Origin: Thermoactinospora rubra
GTDB taxonomy: Bacteria; Actinomycetota; Actinomycetes; Streptosporangiales; Streptosporangiaceae
Direction: 5' to 3'
Assembly: GCF_002093975.1 (NCBI RefSeq)
Contig: NZ_KZ084333.1
Coordinates: forward strand, 29,510-93,509
DNA: 64,000 bases
In this document: piece by piece, positions 10,440 to 20,037 of the stretch
How positions within the stretch are numbered: the first letter of the stretch is position 1
Layout: every line of letters starts with the position of its first letter
Position numbers and translations under genes: made by a program
Notes under the pieces: generated by a model
Told to the model about the DNA's origin: nothing
The model's input: the letters and a program-made list of their open reading frames with translations, nothing else
Databases searched by the model: none

Positions 10440-10468
<29 letters not shown>
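9641..10468 (+). CDS. LLM-class F420-dependent oxidoreductase
   Basis: A luciferase-like protein of 275 residues starting MRLGVTMFATDLSMP. Typical blocks are LASLYLPEHTHMPVS, VAVGVGFGWNRAEVENHGV and PPVYLGGAAGPKLFAHI. ATG at 9641 is preferred to the in-frame TTG at 9620 because GAGGAGGGG at 9626-9634 is a good ribosome-binding site and the conserved first beta strand begins at residue 1. It is probably an F420-dependent dehydrogenase or reductase. Its end overlaps the next kinase gene by 29 bases, so that kinase may be partly read from this promoter. Confidence 0.85.
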
Positions 10469-11711
<1,243 letters not shown>

Positions 11712-11817
11712 CCTGCTGTGTCACGGTCAGGCAGCAATCGTCCCGGCTCCGTTGACGGCGGCGATCCGGTTGCCTTCAGTGGAAAGAAGCAACGGGTGGC
11801 AGCGAGGGGAGACGCCC

Positions 11818-13815
11818 GTGCCGATAGCGCGACCGCTGATGACGGGGGACCCGCACAGGCTCGGAGGTTACGAGCTGGTGGGCCGCCTGGGCGAGGGCGG
11901 CCAGGGAGTGGTCTACCTCGGCGCGCGGGACGACGAGCGGTACGCGGTCAAGCTGGTCCACGGCCCGGTCGGGGAGGAGGAGGACGCCTTCCTGCGCGAG
12001 GTCGAGCTGGCCAAGCACGTGGCGCGGTTCTGCACGGCCCAGGTGATCGACGTGGGGTTCGCCGAGGACGGCCGGCCGTACATCGTCAGTGAGTACGTGG
12101 ACGGGCCGTCCCTGCACCGCGAGGTGGCGCTCACCGGCCCGAAGCGCGGCGCGTCCCTGGAACGGCTGGCCGTGGGCTGCGCCACCGCGCTGGCCGCCAT
12201 CCACCGCGCGGGCATCGTCCATCGCGACTTCAAGCCGCAGAACGTGCTGCTCGGCCCGGACGGGCCGCGGGTGATCGACTTCGGCCTGGCCAGGGCGCTG
12301 GACGCGGCGGCGACGCAGAGCGGCAGGGGCGTGGGGACGCCCGCGTACATGGCGCCCGAGCAGATCACCGCCTCGGCCGTGACCGGGGCCGCCGACGTGT
12401 TCGCGTGGGGCGCGACCATGTGTTACGCGGCCAACGGCTGGGCGCCCTTCGGGCAGGACTCCGTCGCGCCCGTGCTGCACCGCATCCTGACCGCCCCGCC
12501 GGAGCTGGGCCGGCTGGACGGGCAACTGGGCGTGCTGGTGAGGGCGTGCCTGGACAAGGACCCGCGCAACCGGCCGGCCAGCCGGGACCTCCTGCTGGAG
12601 CTGCTGGGCGGGTCCGACGGCGTGCCGGCGGAGGTGCTGCGCTCGCCTCCGCCGCACATCCTGCGCGCCGAGGCGTTCTCCCCGGTCCCGCCGCCCCGGA
12701 CGGCCGAACCGTACCCGGAGGTGGAGGAGCCGCGGCGGGCGGAGCTGGAGAGCGGCGCACCGCCGATCGCCCAGCCGGAGACCACAGGCCTGAGCTCCGG
12801 CGGATACCGGCTCCCCGAGGAGGCCACGGGCTTGGCCACCGGCGGGCACCGGCTGCCGGAGGAGACCTCGGAGGGCAGGAAGGCGGGTCCGGCGAGCCGG
12901 GCGGGCCTCGCAGCCTCCGCGGCGCTCCTGGTCAGCACGGCCGTGCTGGTCGCCGTGCTGGTGCCGAGCCTGCGCTCCCGCGAGGTCCAGCCGCAGGCCG
13001 CGGCGCCCGCCGCCACCGCGGTCAGCAGCATGCCCGCCCTGCCGCTGCCACGGCCGCAGGTGGAGAGCGAGGTGTCCGCCGAGGGCCGTACGGCGGCGCC
13101 GCTGCACACCGCCGGGCCACGGCCGACGCCCTCCGCCACGACGCCCCAGGCCGCGCTCGTCACGGTCCCCTCCGTGGTCGGCATGGACCGTGCCGGCGCG
13201 GTGAAGGCGCTCAAGCGGGCGGGGCTGGCCGCGGGCGAGGTTGCCGAGGTGGACTCCCCGCGGAAGATCGGCCGGGTGCTGTCCGCCACGCCCGCCCCCG
13301 GCACGAGCGTGGCACGCGGCACCTGGGTGGCTCTGACGGTCTCGAACGGGGTCGTGGTGCCCCCGCTCACCGGGCTGTCCCGCAAGGCGGCCGAGTCGGC
13401 GCTGACCGGGGCGGGGCTGAAGGTGGGAGGCGTCCGGTCGACCTGTACGGCGCAGGCCGGTGGCACGGTGCTCTCCTCCGACCCGGCGGGCGGCACCCGG
13501 GTGGCGGGCGGCACGCCGGTCTCCCTGGTGGTCGCGCGCAAGGGGGCGAGCGTGCCCTCGGTGGTCGGGCAGCAGCGGGCACAGGCGCGGGCGCAGCTGC
13601 GGGCGGCGGGCTTCGCCGTACGGGTGAGGCCGCAGCTGGTGAGCGACGCCGGCCAGGCCGGCGTGGTGCTGGCCCAGAGCGTCGCGGCCGGGACGTGCGC
13701 CGCGAGCGGCGCGGCCGTGGTCATCACCGTCGGCGTCATGGCGCAGACCGGGCCGGAGCCGACCGAGCCCACGCCCACGCCCACCTCCGAGCCCAGCGCG
13801 ACGGCGACCGGCTGA
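11818..13815 (+). CDS. Ser/Thr protein kinase with three PASTA domains
   Basis: A PknB-like kinase of 665 residues. Kinase motifs are GEGGQGVVYLG, YAVKLVH, HRDFKPQNVLL, DFGLARAL and GTPAYMAPEQI. A proline-rich juxtamembrane linker follows, then a membrane helix near residue 360, and three PASTA repeats beginning VPSVVGMDRAGAV, VPPLTGLSRKAAE and VPSVVGQQRAQAR. PASTA domains bind muropeptides, so a cell-wall-sensing role is likely. GTG at 11818 is chosen because GAGGGGAG at 11803-11810 precedes it; upstream in-frame codons look non-coding. The tail is Thr/Pro-rich. Other genes of the usual pknB/pbpA/ftsW cluster are absent. Confidence 0.9.
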   Translation: MPIARPLMTGDPHRLGGYELVGRLGEGGQGVVYLGARDDERYAVKLVHGPVGEEEDAFLREVELAKHVARFCTAQVIDVGFAEDGRPYIVSEYVDGPSLHREVALTGPKRGASLERLAVGCATALAAIHRAGIVHRDFKPQNVLLGPDGPRVIDFGLARALDAAATQSGRGVGTPAYMAPEQITASAVTGAADVFAWGATMCYAANGWAPFGQDSVAPVLHRILTAPPELGRLDGQLGVLVRACLDKDPRNRPASRDLLLELLGGSDGVPAEVLRSPPPHILRAEAFSPVPPPRTAEPYPEVEEPRRAELESGAPPIAQPETTGLSSGGYRLPEEATGLATGGHRLPEETSEGRKAGPASRAGLAASAALLVSTAVLVAVLVPSLRSREVQPQAAAPAATAVSSMPALPLPRPQVESEVSAEGRTAAPLHTAGPRPTPSATTPQAALVTVPSVVGMDRAGAVKALKRAGLAAGEVAEVDSPRKIGRVLSATPAPGTSVARGTWVALTVSNGVVVPPLTGLSRKAAESALTGAGLKVGGVRSTCTAQAGGTVLSSDPAGGTRVAGGTPVSLVVARKGASVPSVVGQQRAQARAQLRAAGFAVRVRPQLVSDAGQAGVVLAQSVAAGTCAASGAAVVITVGVMAQTGPEPTEPTPTPTSEPSATATG

Positions 13816-13818
13816 GCG

Positions 13819-14373
13819 TCAGCCGGACAGGGCCCCGGTGACGGTGCGCAGCAGCGTCTCGCGCACCTCCTCCTCCGGCAGGTCCATCGTCTGCACCACG
13901 CCCCACTCGACCGCGCCGAGCACGGCCCAGCCCCGCACGCGCGCGGCGGCGTCGGGGTCCGGCCCGGTCAGCCGCTCGTAGATGGCGTCGCGGAAGGTCA
14001 TCACGGCCTCCCCGACCGAGCCGGGCGGCGCCTCGTCGAGCCTGCCGATGTCCTCCATCATCAGCCGGATGACCGTGCGGTGCTTGACCGTGAAGGCGAC
14101 CAGCGCCTCGGCGAAGGCCCGGCAGTCGGGGAACTCCGCGCCGAGCAGCGCCAGCATGTCGTCGGCGGCGGGTGCGATGAGCTCGGCGGCCAGGCGGTCC
14201 TTGGGGTGGAAGTGGTAGGCGACCGCGGTCTTGGTCAGCCCGACGGCGGCCGCGATGTCGGCCAGGGACGTGGCGGCGTAGCCGCGCTCGGCGAACAGCC
14301 GCCGGGCCGCCGCCAGGATGCGGCTTCTGGTGTCGCTCCCGTCGTCGGGTGTGGTCCTGTCGAGTGTGGTCAT
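13819..14373 (-). CDS. TetR-family regulator of the MMPL transporter
   Basis: A 184-residue TetR regulator with an N-terminal helix-turn-helix (ILAAARRLFAERGYAATSL, then IAAAVGLTKTAVAYHFHPKD) and an all-helical ligand domain. ATG at 14373 gives the usual 15-20 residues before helix 1; longer in-frame extensions run through the divergent promoter and are rejected. It faces an MMPL transporter gene across a 73-base region with a perfect palindrome, the classic arrangement of a repressor controlling its efflux pump. The ligand is unknown. Confidence 0.88.
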   Translation of the reverse strand: MTTLDRTTPDDGSDTRSRILAAARRLFAERGYAATSLADIAAAVGLTKTAVAYHFHPKDRLAAELIAPAADDMLALLGAEFPDCRAFAEALVAFTVKHRTVIRLMMEDIGRLDEAPPGSVGEAVMTFRDAIYERLTGPDPDAAARVRGWAVLGAVEWGVVQTMDLPEEEVRETLLRTVTGALSG

Positions 14374-14411
14374 CGTCTCATTTCCACGGGGAACCGGGAT
14401 GCATATCGTAG

Positions 14412-14433
14412 GTCCTGTACGGCTGTACAGGAC
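14412..14433. promoter_or_regulatory. TetR operator palindrome
   Basis: GTCCTGTAC at 14412-14420 and its exact complement GTACAGGAC at 14425-14433 are separated by GGCT. It lies between the divergent TetR and MMPL genes, just upstream of the MMPL ribosome-binding site (GAGGGGG at 14433-14439), and is the obvious autoregulatory operator. Confidence 0.75.
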
Positions 14434-14446
14434 GAGGGGGAAGTCG

Positions 14447-16618
14447 ATGGCTGACTTACTGGGCCGGCTGGGCGGGTGGTGCGCGCGGCACGGCAAGACG
14501 GTGCTGGCGCTGTGGGTGATCATCGCGGTGGGGCTGACGGGCGCCAGCCTCGCGCTCGGCCGCCCGGTGAGCAACGACGTCTCCATCCCGGGCACGGACG
14601 CGCAGCGGGCCCACGACCTGCTGCGCCAGGGCTTCGGCCCCGGCTTCGACGCGGGAGGCACGGTCCAGCTCGTCCTGCACTCTCAGCGGCCCCTCACCGA
14701 CGACGATCTGAAGGACGCGGTGGACGACTCGCTCGCCCGCGTCCGCCGGGTGCCGCACGTGGCCGAGGCCGAGGGCCCCTACCGCATGGGCGGCCTGTCC
14801 TCCAACCGGCAGATCGGCCTGATCACCGTGCGCCTGCGGGGGCACGACCGGGAGAAGCTGGCCGAGACCACCCAGGCGCTGTCCAGGGCGGCCGACCCGG
14901 CACGCGCGGCCGGCGTCGAGGTCGTCCCCGCCGACAGCTCCACCCCGGCCGACAAGGAGATCAAGACCGGGCCGAGCGAGATCATCGGCGTCGTCTGCGC
15001 GCTGCTCGTGCTCGTCCTCGCCTTCGGCACGCTCGTGGCCGCCCTCGTGCCCATCTTCAGCGCGCTGGTCAGCGTGGCCACCGGCCTCGGCGTCATCGGC
15101 CTGCTCGGCCACGTCACCGACGTCCCCAAGCAGGCGGGCATCATGGCCACCATGATCGGCCTGGGCGTGGGCATCGACTACGCGCTGTTCCTGATGTCGC
15201 GCCACCGCAGGCTCCTGGCCGAGGGGGTGCCGGTCCACGAGGCCGTGCGCAGGACCGCCGCCGGCTCCGGCGGCGCGGTGGTGTTCGCGGGCGGCACCGT
15301 GATCATCGCGCTGAGCGCGCTCGTCCTCGGCGGCTTCCCGCTGCTGCGGACGCTCGGGTGGATCACCGGTATCTCGGTGATCACCGCCGTGCTCACCTCC
15401 GTCACGCTGGTCCCGGCGATCATGGGTCTCCTCGGGCACAGGGTCAACGCGCTGCGGGTGCTCAGGACGTCGGAGTCCGGCCCGTCGGCCTGGGGCCGGC
15501 TGGGCTCCTGGGTGGCCGGGCGGCCCTGGCGGGTACTGCTGGGCAGCGTGGTCGTCCTGGCCGCGCTCGCGGCCCCCGCGCTGGCGCTCAAGCTCGGCCC
15601 GCTGGACGACGGCTACGCCGAGCAGGGCTCTCCCCAGCGGCGCGCCTACGAGCTCATGGCCACCGGATTCGGCCCGGGCGTCAACGGCCCGCTGCTGGTC
15701 GTGGCCGAGGGCACCAGCTGGGGCGAGGCCGTCGAGGAGGCCGTCGCCGCGGTGCCCGGCGTGGCCCACGTCGCCCCGGCCAAGGTCAACGACTCCGGCA
15801 CCGCGGTGCTGGTCCAGGCGATTCCCGAGTACGCCCCCAGCGACCCGCGCGCCTTGGAGGTCGTCGAGCGGGTGCGCGCGCTGCCCATCGAGGGGCTGCA
15901 CGTGGGCGGCGAGGTCGCCGCGCTGGCCGACGCGGGCGAGCGCATCTCCGGGCGGACCCCGCTGGTCATCGGCGTGGTGGTGCTGCTGTCGGCGCTGCTG
16001 TTGCTGCTGGCCTTCCGCGCGCCGGTGGTGGCGCTCAAGGCGGCGCTGATGAACCTCATCTCGCTCGGCGCCGCCTTCGGGGCGCTCGCCCTGGTCTTCT
16101 CCCTGGGCCTGGGCAGCCGCCTGGTCGGCATGGACCCGCCCGCCACCCCCTCCTACCTGGAGGCGTACTTCTTCAGCGTGCCGATCGACACCTACGTGCC
16201 GCTGATGCTGTTCGCGGTGCTGTTCGGGCTGTCGATGGACTACGAGGTCTTCCTCCTGACCGCGGTACGGCAGGCCTACCTCAGGCACGGCGACAACCGC
16301 AGGGCCGTGGCCGACGGGCTGGGCTCGACCGGCCGGGTCATCACCTCGGCCGCGCTCATCATGGTCGCGGTGTTCGTGGCCTTCATCGCCTACCCCGACC
16401 CGCTGGTGAAGGTGTTCGGCGTGGGCCTGGCGGTGGCCATCGCCGTGGACGCCACGATCATCCGCGGCTTCCTCGTCCCGGCCACCATGGCGCTGCTGGG
16501 CCGGCTCAACTGGTGGTGCCCGCGCTGGCTGGACCGGCTGCTGCCGAACCTGTCGGTGGAGGGGCACGAGGAGGAGGACGAGGCGGCGCCGCGGGAGCTG
16601 TCCCTGTCGGGCCGGTGA
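14447..16618 (+). CDS. MMPL/RND-family membrane transporter
   Basis: A 723-residue MMPL-type permease of the RND superfamily with two similar halves, each one helix, a large outer loop, then five helices. The proton-relay motifs are GLGVGIDYALFLMSRHR in the first half and FGLSMDYEVFLLTAVR in the second. It probably exports a lipid or hydrophobic drug using the proton gradient. ATG at 14447 follows GAGGGGG closely. The divergent TetR gene and palindromic operator suggest induction by its own substrate. A 15-residue acidic cytoplasmic tail ends the protein. Confidence 0.9.
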   Translation: MADLLGRLGGWCARHGKTVLALWVIIAVGLTGASLALGRPVSNDVSIPGTDAQRAHDLLRQGFGPGFDAGGTVQLVLHSQRPLTDDDLKDAVDDSLARVRRVPHVAEAEGPYRMGGLSSNRQIGLITVRLRGHDREKLAETTQALSRAADPARAAGVEVVPADSSTPADKEIKTGPSEIIGVVCALLVLVLAFGTLVAALVPIFSALVSVATGLGVIGLLGHVTDVPKQAGIMATMIGLGVGIDYALFLMSRHRRLLAEGVPVHEAVRRTAAGSGGAVVFAGGTVIIALSALVLGGFPLLRTLGWITGISVITAVLTSVTLVPAIMGLLGHRVNALRVLRTSESGPSAWGRLGSWVAGRPWRVLLGSVVVLAALAAPALALKLGPLDDGYAEQGSPQRRAYELMATGFGPGVNGPLLVVAEGTSWGEAVEEAVAAVPGVAHVAPAKVNDSGTAVLVQAIPEYAPSDPRALEVVERVRALPIEGLHVGGEVAALADAGERISGRTPLVIGVVVLLSALLLLLAFRAPVVALKAALMNLISLGAAFGALALVFSLGLGSRLVGMDPPATPSYLEAYFFSVPIDTYVPLMLFAVLFGLSMDYEVFLLTAVRQAYLRHGDNRRAVADGLGSTGRVITSAALIMVAVFVAFIAYPDPLVKVFGVGLAVAIAVDATIIRGFLVPATMALLGRLNWWCPRWLDRLLPNLSVEGHEEEDEAAPRELSLSGR

Positions 16619-16663
16619 CCGTCACGGCCGTGCACTCACGGGATATCCGGAGGGTCACGGCCG

Positions 16664-17545
16664 TTGGCACACCGTGTGATTACGTGGAAGAACGTCCCCT
16701 ATGCGAGCTATGCGCAAGGCATTGACCAGTGCCGCAGTGCCCTTGTCGCCTTACTGTCGTCGGCCGTGCCCGCCTCGGCCATCACCGGAGGCGCGTCCGA
16801 CGGCAACCGGCACCCCAACGTCGCCCTCATCCGCTACTACCGGCCGGACGGGCGCTTCCGCTGCTCGGCCACCCTGATCTCACCCACGGTCCTGCTCACC
16901 ACGGCCCACTGCACGCAGGGCACGCTCGGCAAGACCCTCGTCACCTTCGGCTCGGTCATCGCGGAGAACCCGCCCGCGCCGTTCCCCGCTGCGGCCGACC
17001 CGGGCAAGGGCTACACCGCCGACGAGATCGCCAAGGCCGGTTACCTGTCCGGCACAGCCCACACCCACCCGCAGTACTCCGGCTTCACCGACCTCGACAA
17101 CTGGAACGACGTCGGCGTGGTCGTCCTGGACAAGCCGGTCTCGGGCATCGCCCCCGCGAAGCTCGCCCCCTCCCGCTACCTGGACGCCTACGAGCAGCCC
17201 AAGCTCAACAAGACGATCTTCACGTTCGTCGGCTACGGCACGGAGGTCCGCAAGCCCCTCACCGGGCCGCAGAAGCCCCAGCCGATGAGCTACCCGCTGA
17301 TGCGGCGCTTCGCCGAGTCTCCCGGCCAGAAGCTCACCGAGCAGATCCTGCAGGTCAACGGCAACTACAACGACACGCGCGGCACCGGCGGCACCTGCTT
17401 CGGCGACTCCGGCGGCCCCGGCTTCCACGGCGGCAACCTCGTCACCGTGACCAGCTACGGCTACACCGACAACTGCCGCTACCTCGGCGGCATGCAGCGG
17501 GTGGACATCCCGGTCGTGCTGACCTGGGTGCGCTCCTTCCTCTGA
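16664..17545 (+). CDS. Trypsin-like serine protease (S1), signal peptide frame-disrupted
   Basis: A secreted trypsin-like protease with the full triad: His in TTAHCTQG, Asp in NWNDVGVVVLDK and Ser in CFGDSGGPGF. The mature part begins near ITGGASDGNRHPNVAL. The N-terminus is odd. In this frame only TTG/GTG starts exist and the leader is not signal-like, whereas ATG at 16701 or 16710 in the next frame opens MRKALTSAAV, the start of a normal signal peptide that continues in the main frame as ALVALLSSAVPASA. One base missing near 16735-16745 explains this. It is either a true frameshift or a sequence error. Confidence 0.75.
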   Translation: MAHRVITWKNVPYASYAQGIDQCRSALVALLSSAVPASAITGGASDGNRHPNVALIRYYRPDGRFRCSATLISPTVLLTTAHCTQGTLGKTLVTFGSVIAENPPAPFPAAADPGKGYTADEIAKAGYLSGTAHTHPQYSGFTDLDNWNDVGVVVLDKPVSGIAPAKLAPSRYLDAYEQPKLNKTIFTFVGYGTEVRKPLTGPQKPQPMSYPLMRRFAESPGQKLTEQILQVNGNYNDTRGTGGTCFGDSGGPGFHGGNLVTVTSYGYTDNCRYLGGMQRVDIPVVLTWVRSFL

Positions 17546-17568
17546 TCCGTCCCTCTGATCCGTCCCTC

Positions 17569-17600
17569 GGTCCGGGTACGGCGCGAGCCGTACCCGGACC
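17569..17600. terminator. Bidirectional terminator hairpin
   Basis: A perfect 14-bp stem, GGTCCGGGTACGGC at 17569-17582 and its complement at 17587-17600, with loop GCGA, lies between the convergent protease and alcohol dehydrogenase genes. It can end transcripts from both sides. Just before it a 13-base unit CTCTGATCCGTCC occurs twice in tandem (about 17540-17565). Confidence 0.8.
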
Positions 17601-17603
17601 GGC

Positions 17604-18692
17604 TCAGAACACGATGACGCTGCGGGCCACCGCGCCCCGCCGTACCCGGTCCACCGCCTCGTTGACCTCCTCCAGCGCGACCCGCTCGGAGATCAGCCCG
17701 TCGAGGTCGAGGCGGCCCCGCCGGTACTGGCCGACCAGCATGGGCAGGTCCCGCAGCGGCGCCGCGTCGCCGCCCTGCGTGCCCATCAGGCGCCGCGACG
17801 AGAACAGCAGCGCGGGGTCGATCTCCACCGGCGCGCCCCGCGGCGGGCTGCCGACCATGACGGTCGTGCCGCCCGGCTGGGTGGCGGCGAAGGCCTGGGC
17901 CAGCACCCCCGGCGCGCCCGTGGCGTCGAAGGCGTAGTCCACCCCGCCCCTGACCACCTCGCCCACCTGGGCGGGCAGGTCGCCGGCCATCAGCGTGTGG
18001 GTGGCGCCGAACCGCTCGGCCAGCTTGAGCTTGTGCTCGGCCACGTCGGCGGCGACGATCGTGGTCGCGCCCGCGAGCACCGCGCCCTGGATCACGTTGA
18101 GCCCGACGCCGCCGCAGCCGACGACCAGCACGCTGGAGCCCGGCTCGACGCGTGCGACGTTCAGGACCGCGCCCACGCCCGTGATCACGCCGCAGGCCAG
18201 CAGCGCCATGGCGTCGAAGGCCGTGTCCTGGCCGGCCTTCACGCACATCGCCTCGCGGACGACCGCGTACTCGGCGAACGACCCGATGCCGATGAAGCGG
18301 CGCACCTCCCGGCCGTCCATGGCGATCCGTGGCGGGCCGCCCATGACGGCCGTCATCCGGTCGGGCCCCGAGCACAGGTGGAAGCGGCCCGCGCCGCAGC
18401 CCCGGCACCGGCCGCAGGCCCCGCTCATCGCGACGATCACGTGGTCGCCCGGCCGGACGCCGTTCACACCGGGGCCTGTGCTCTCCACCACGCCCGCGCT
18501 CTCGTGGCCGAGCACGAACGGCGGGCGGGCGACGACCGGGCTCTTGCCGTCGATCGCCTTGAGGTCCGAGCCGCAGATGCCCGAGGCCTTGATGCGGACG
18601 CGCACCTCGCCGGGGCCCGGATCGGCGATCTCCACCTCCCGGATCTCCAGCGGCGCGTGGAAGTCGGTCAGGACGGCGGCGCGCATCAACAT
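17604..18692 (-). CDS. Zinc-dependent alcohol dehydrogenase (MDR family)
   Basis: A medium-chain dehydrogenase/reductase of about 362 residues. The catalytic zinc region is near CGSDLKAIDGKSP and the structural zinc cysteines are in the GACGRCRGCGAGRFHLC block. The Rossmann motif is VVGCGGVGLNVIQGA, and QPGGTTVMVGSPPRG is typical of the family. It oxidises an alcohol with NAD(P). ATG at 18692 is chosen because a TAGCGT -10 box ends about 7 bases upstream, suggesting a leaderless mRNA. It is divergent from the ABC importer across a shared KstR2-like operator, so it is likely co-regulated with substrate uptake. Confidence 0.87.
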   Translation of the reverse strand: MLMRAAVLTDFHAPLEIREVEIADPGPGEVRVRIKASGICGSDLKAIDGKSPVVARPPFVLGHESAGVVESTGPGVNGVRPGDHVIVAMSGACGRCRGCGAGRFHLCSGPDRMTAVMGGPPRIAMDGREVRRFIGIGSFAEYAVVREAMCVKAGQDTAFDAMALLACGVITGVGAVLNVARVEPGSSVLVVGCGGVGLNVIQGAVLAGATTIVAADVAEHKLKLAERFGATHTLMAGDLPAQVGEVVRGGVDYAFDATGAPGVLAQAFAATQPGGTTVMVGSPPRGAPVEIDPALLFSSRRLMGTQGGDAAPLRDLPMLVGQYRRGRLDLDGLISERVALEEVNEAVDRVRRGAVARSVIVF

Positions 18693-18727
18693 GCACGTCA
18701 CGCTAGCCGTACGCCTGTCTTGTAGCA

Positions 18728-18741
18728 AGCAATTGCTTGGC
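18728..18741. promoter_or_regulatory. KstR2-like operator, dehydrogenase/ABC importer
   Basis: AGCAATTGCTTGGC, embedded in the perfect 14-bp palindrome CAAGCAATTGCTTG (18726-18739), lies between the divergent dehydrogenase and ABC substrate-binding-protein genes. Two fixed positions of AnCAAGnnCTTGnT differ. The longer palindrome makes a dimeric TetR-type binding site likely. Confidence 0.65.
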
Positions 18742-18788
18742 TTACGCTGGCGTCACCCAAGCGAGCGCTAGGCCAAGAGGCGGGTGCC

Positions 18789-20027
18789 ATGAGAGGTATG
18801 GTGTTGTTCACCGCGGCGGTGCTCGCCGCAGCGGGATGCGCGGCCCAGCAGCAGTCCGGTACGGCAGGCGCCGCCGGCGCGGGAGTGACGGCCACCGGCG
18901 TCAAGGTCGGCGGGGTGCTCACCAAGACCTCCGCCACCGGCTACTCCACCAAGGACGCCGAGATCGGCGCCAGGGCCCGCTTCGAGCGCGCCAACGCGGC
19001 CGGCGGCGTCCACGGCCGCAGGATCGAGTTCGTCGGCGCCGAGGACGACACCCAGGACGCGGCCAAGGGCGACGCGGCGGCCAAGAAGCTGGTGCAAAAA
19101 GACGGCGTCTTCGCCCTCGTGCCGGTGCACGCGCCCAACTTCGGCGGCGCGGCCTTCCTGGAGCAGCAGGGCGTGCCGTGGTTCGGCTGGGCGACGGGCC
19201 CGCAGTGGTGCGGCACCAAGACCGGCTTCGGCTACAACGGCTGCCTGGCGCCCAAGCCGGGCGCGGGCTCGCAGACCTGGTGGGGGCGGCAGATGGCCGA
19301 CCTGCTCGGCGGCGCGCAGGGCAAGACCGTCTGGGTGCAGACCTCCGACTCCAGCGGCAGCAAGTACGGCGGCAAGACCATCTCCCAGTCCTTCGAGGCC
19401 GCGGGCTTCACCGTCGTCGGCGTCAACTCCGCGCTGCCCGCCGCCGCGCCGCCGCCCGACTGGCTGCCCTACGTCAACAAGATCATGACCTCCAACCAGG
19501 GCAAGGCGCCCGACGTCGTGGTGTCGGTGATCGCCGGGACCAAGTTCAACGCCGGGCTCTACGCGGCGCTGAAGAAGGCCGGCTACAAGGGCGTGCTGAC
19601 CGACGCCACCAGCTACGACGCCAACATCCTCAAGGACCCCGCGCAGGCGCAGGCCTTCGAGGGCGTCATCGCGGCGCCCATGTTCGAGCCCTTCGAGTCC
19701 AGCGCGCCGGAGATCCGGCAGATGCGCGAGGACGTCGAGGCCGTCGTCCCCGGCACCCGGCTCACCCAGCACCTGGCCATCGGCTACTGGTCGGCCGACA
19801 TCTTCCTCAAGGTGCTGGAGCAGACCGGCAAGGACCTGACCAGGCAGAAGTTCCTGGACACCGCGAATTCCGGCTTCACCTACGAAAGCGCCGGGTTCGG
19901 CAGGATCCAGTACCCCAAGGACCACGACGAGCCCAACGGCTGCGGCGCGCTGGTCAGGATCCAGGGCGGCGCCTTCCAGGTGGCCAGGAACATGAAGTGC
20001 TTCGACAACGTCCCGCTCAAGCCGTGA
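18789..20027 (+). CDS. ABC transporter substrate-binding lipoprotein (branched-chain type)
   Basis: A 412-residue extracellular solute receptor of the LivJ/Peripla_BP_6 class. The signal ends in a lipobox LAAAGC with the acylated cysteine at residue 18. The mature protein begins the receptor fold at VKVGGVLTKTSATGYSTKDAE. Hallmarks are FERANAAGGVHGRRIEFV and the later QHLAIGYWSADIFLKVLEQTG. It feeds the fused permease/ATPase gene that starts 10 bases downstream. The class binds amino acids, aromatic acids and other carboxylates, so the ligand cannot be assigned. The divergent operator suggests substrate-induced expression. Confidence 0.88.
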   Translation: MRGMVLFTAAVLAAAGCAAQQQSGTAGAAGAGVTATGVKVGGVLTKTSATGYSTKDAEIGARARFERANAAGGVHGRRIEFVGAEDDTQDAAKGDAAAKKLVQKDGVFALVPVHAPNFGGAAFLEQQGVPWFGWATGPQWCGTKTGFGYNGCLAPKPGAGSQTWWGRQMADLLGGAQGKTVWVQTSDSSGSKYGGKTISQSFEAAGFTVVGVNSALPAAAPPPDWLPYVNKIMTSNQGKAPDVVVSVIAGTKFNAGLYAALKKAGYKGVLTDATSYDANILKDPAQAQAFEGVIAAPMFEPFESSAPEIRQMREDVEAVVPGTRLTQHLAIGYWSADIFLKVLEQTGKDLTRQKFLDTANSGFTYESAGFGRIQYPKDHDEPNGCGALVRIQGGAFQVARNMKCFDNVPLKP

Positions 20028-20037
20028 CAGCCGTGAC

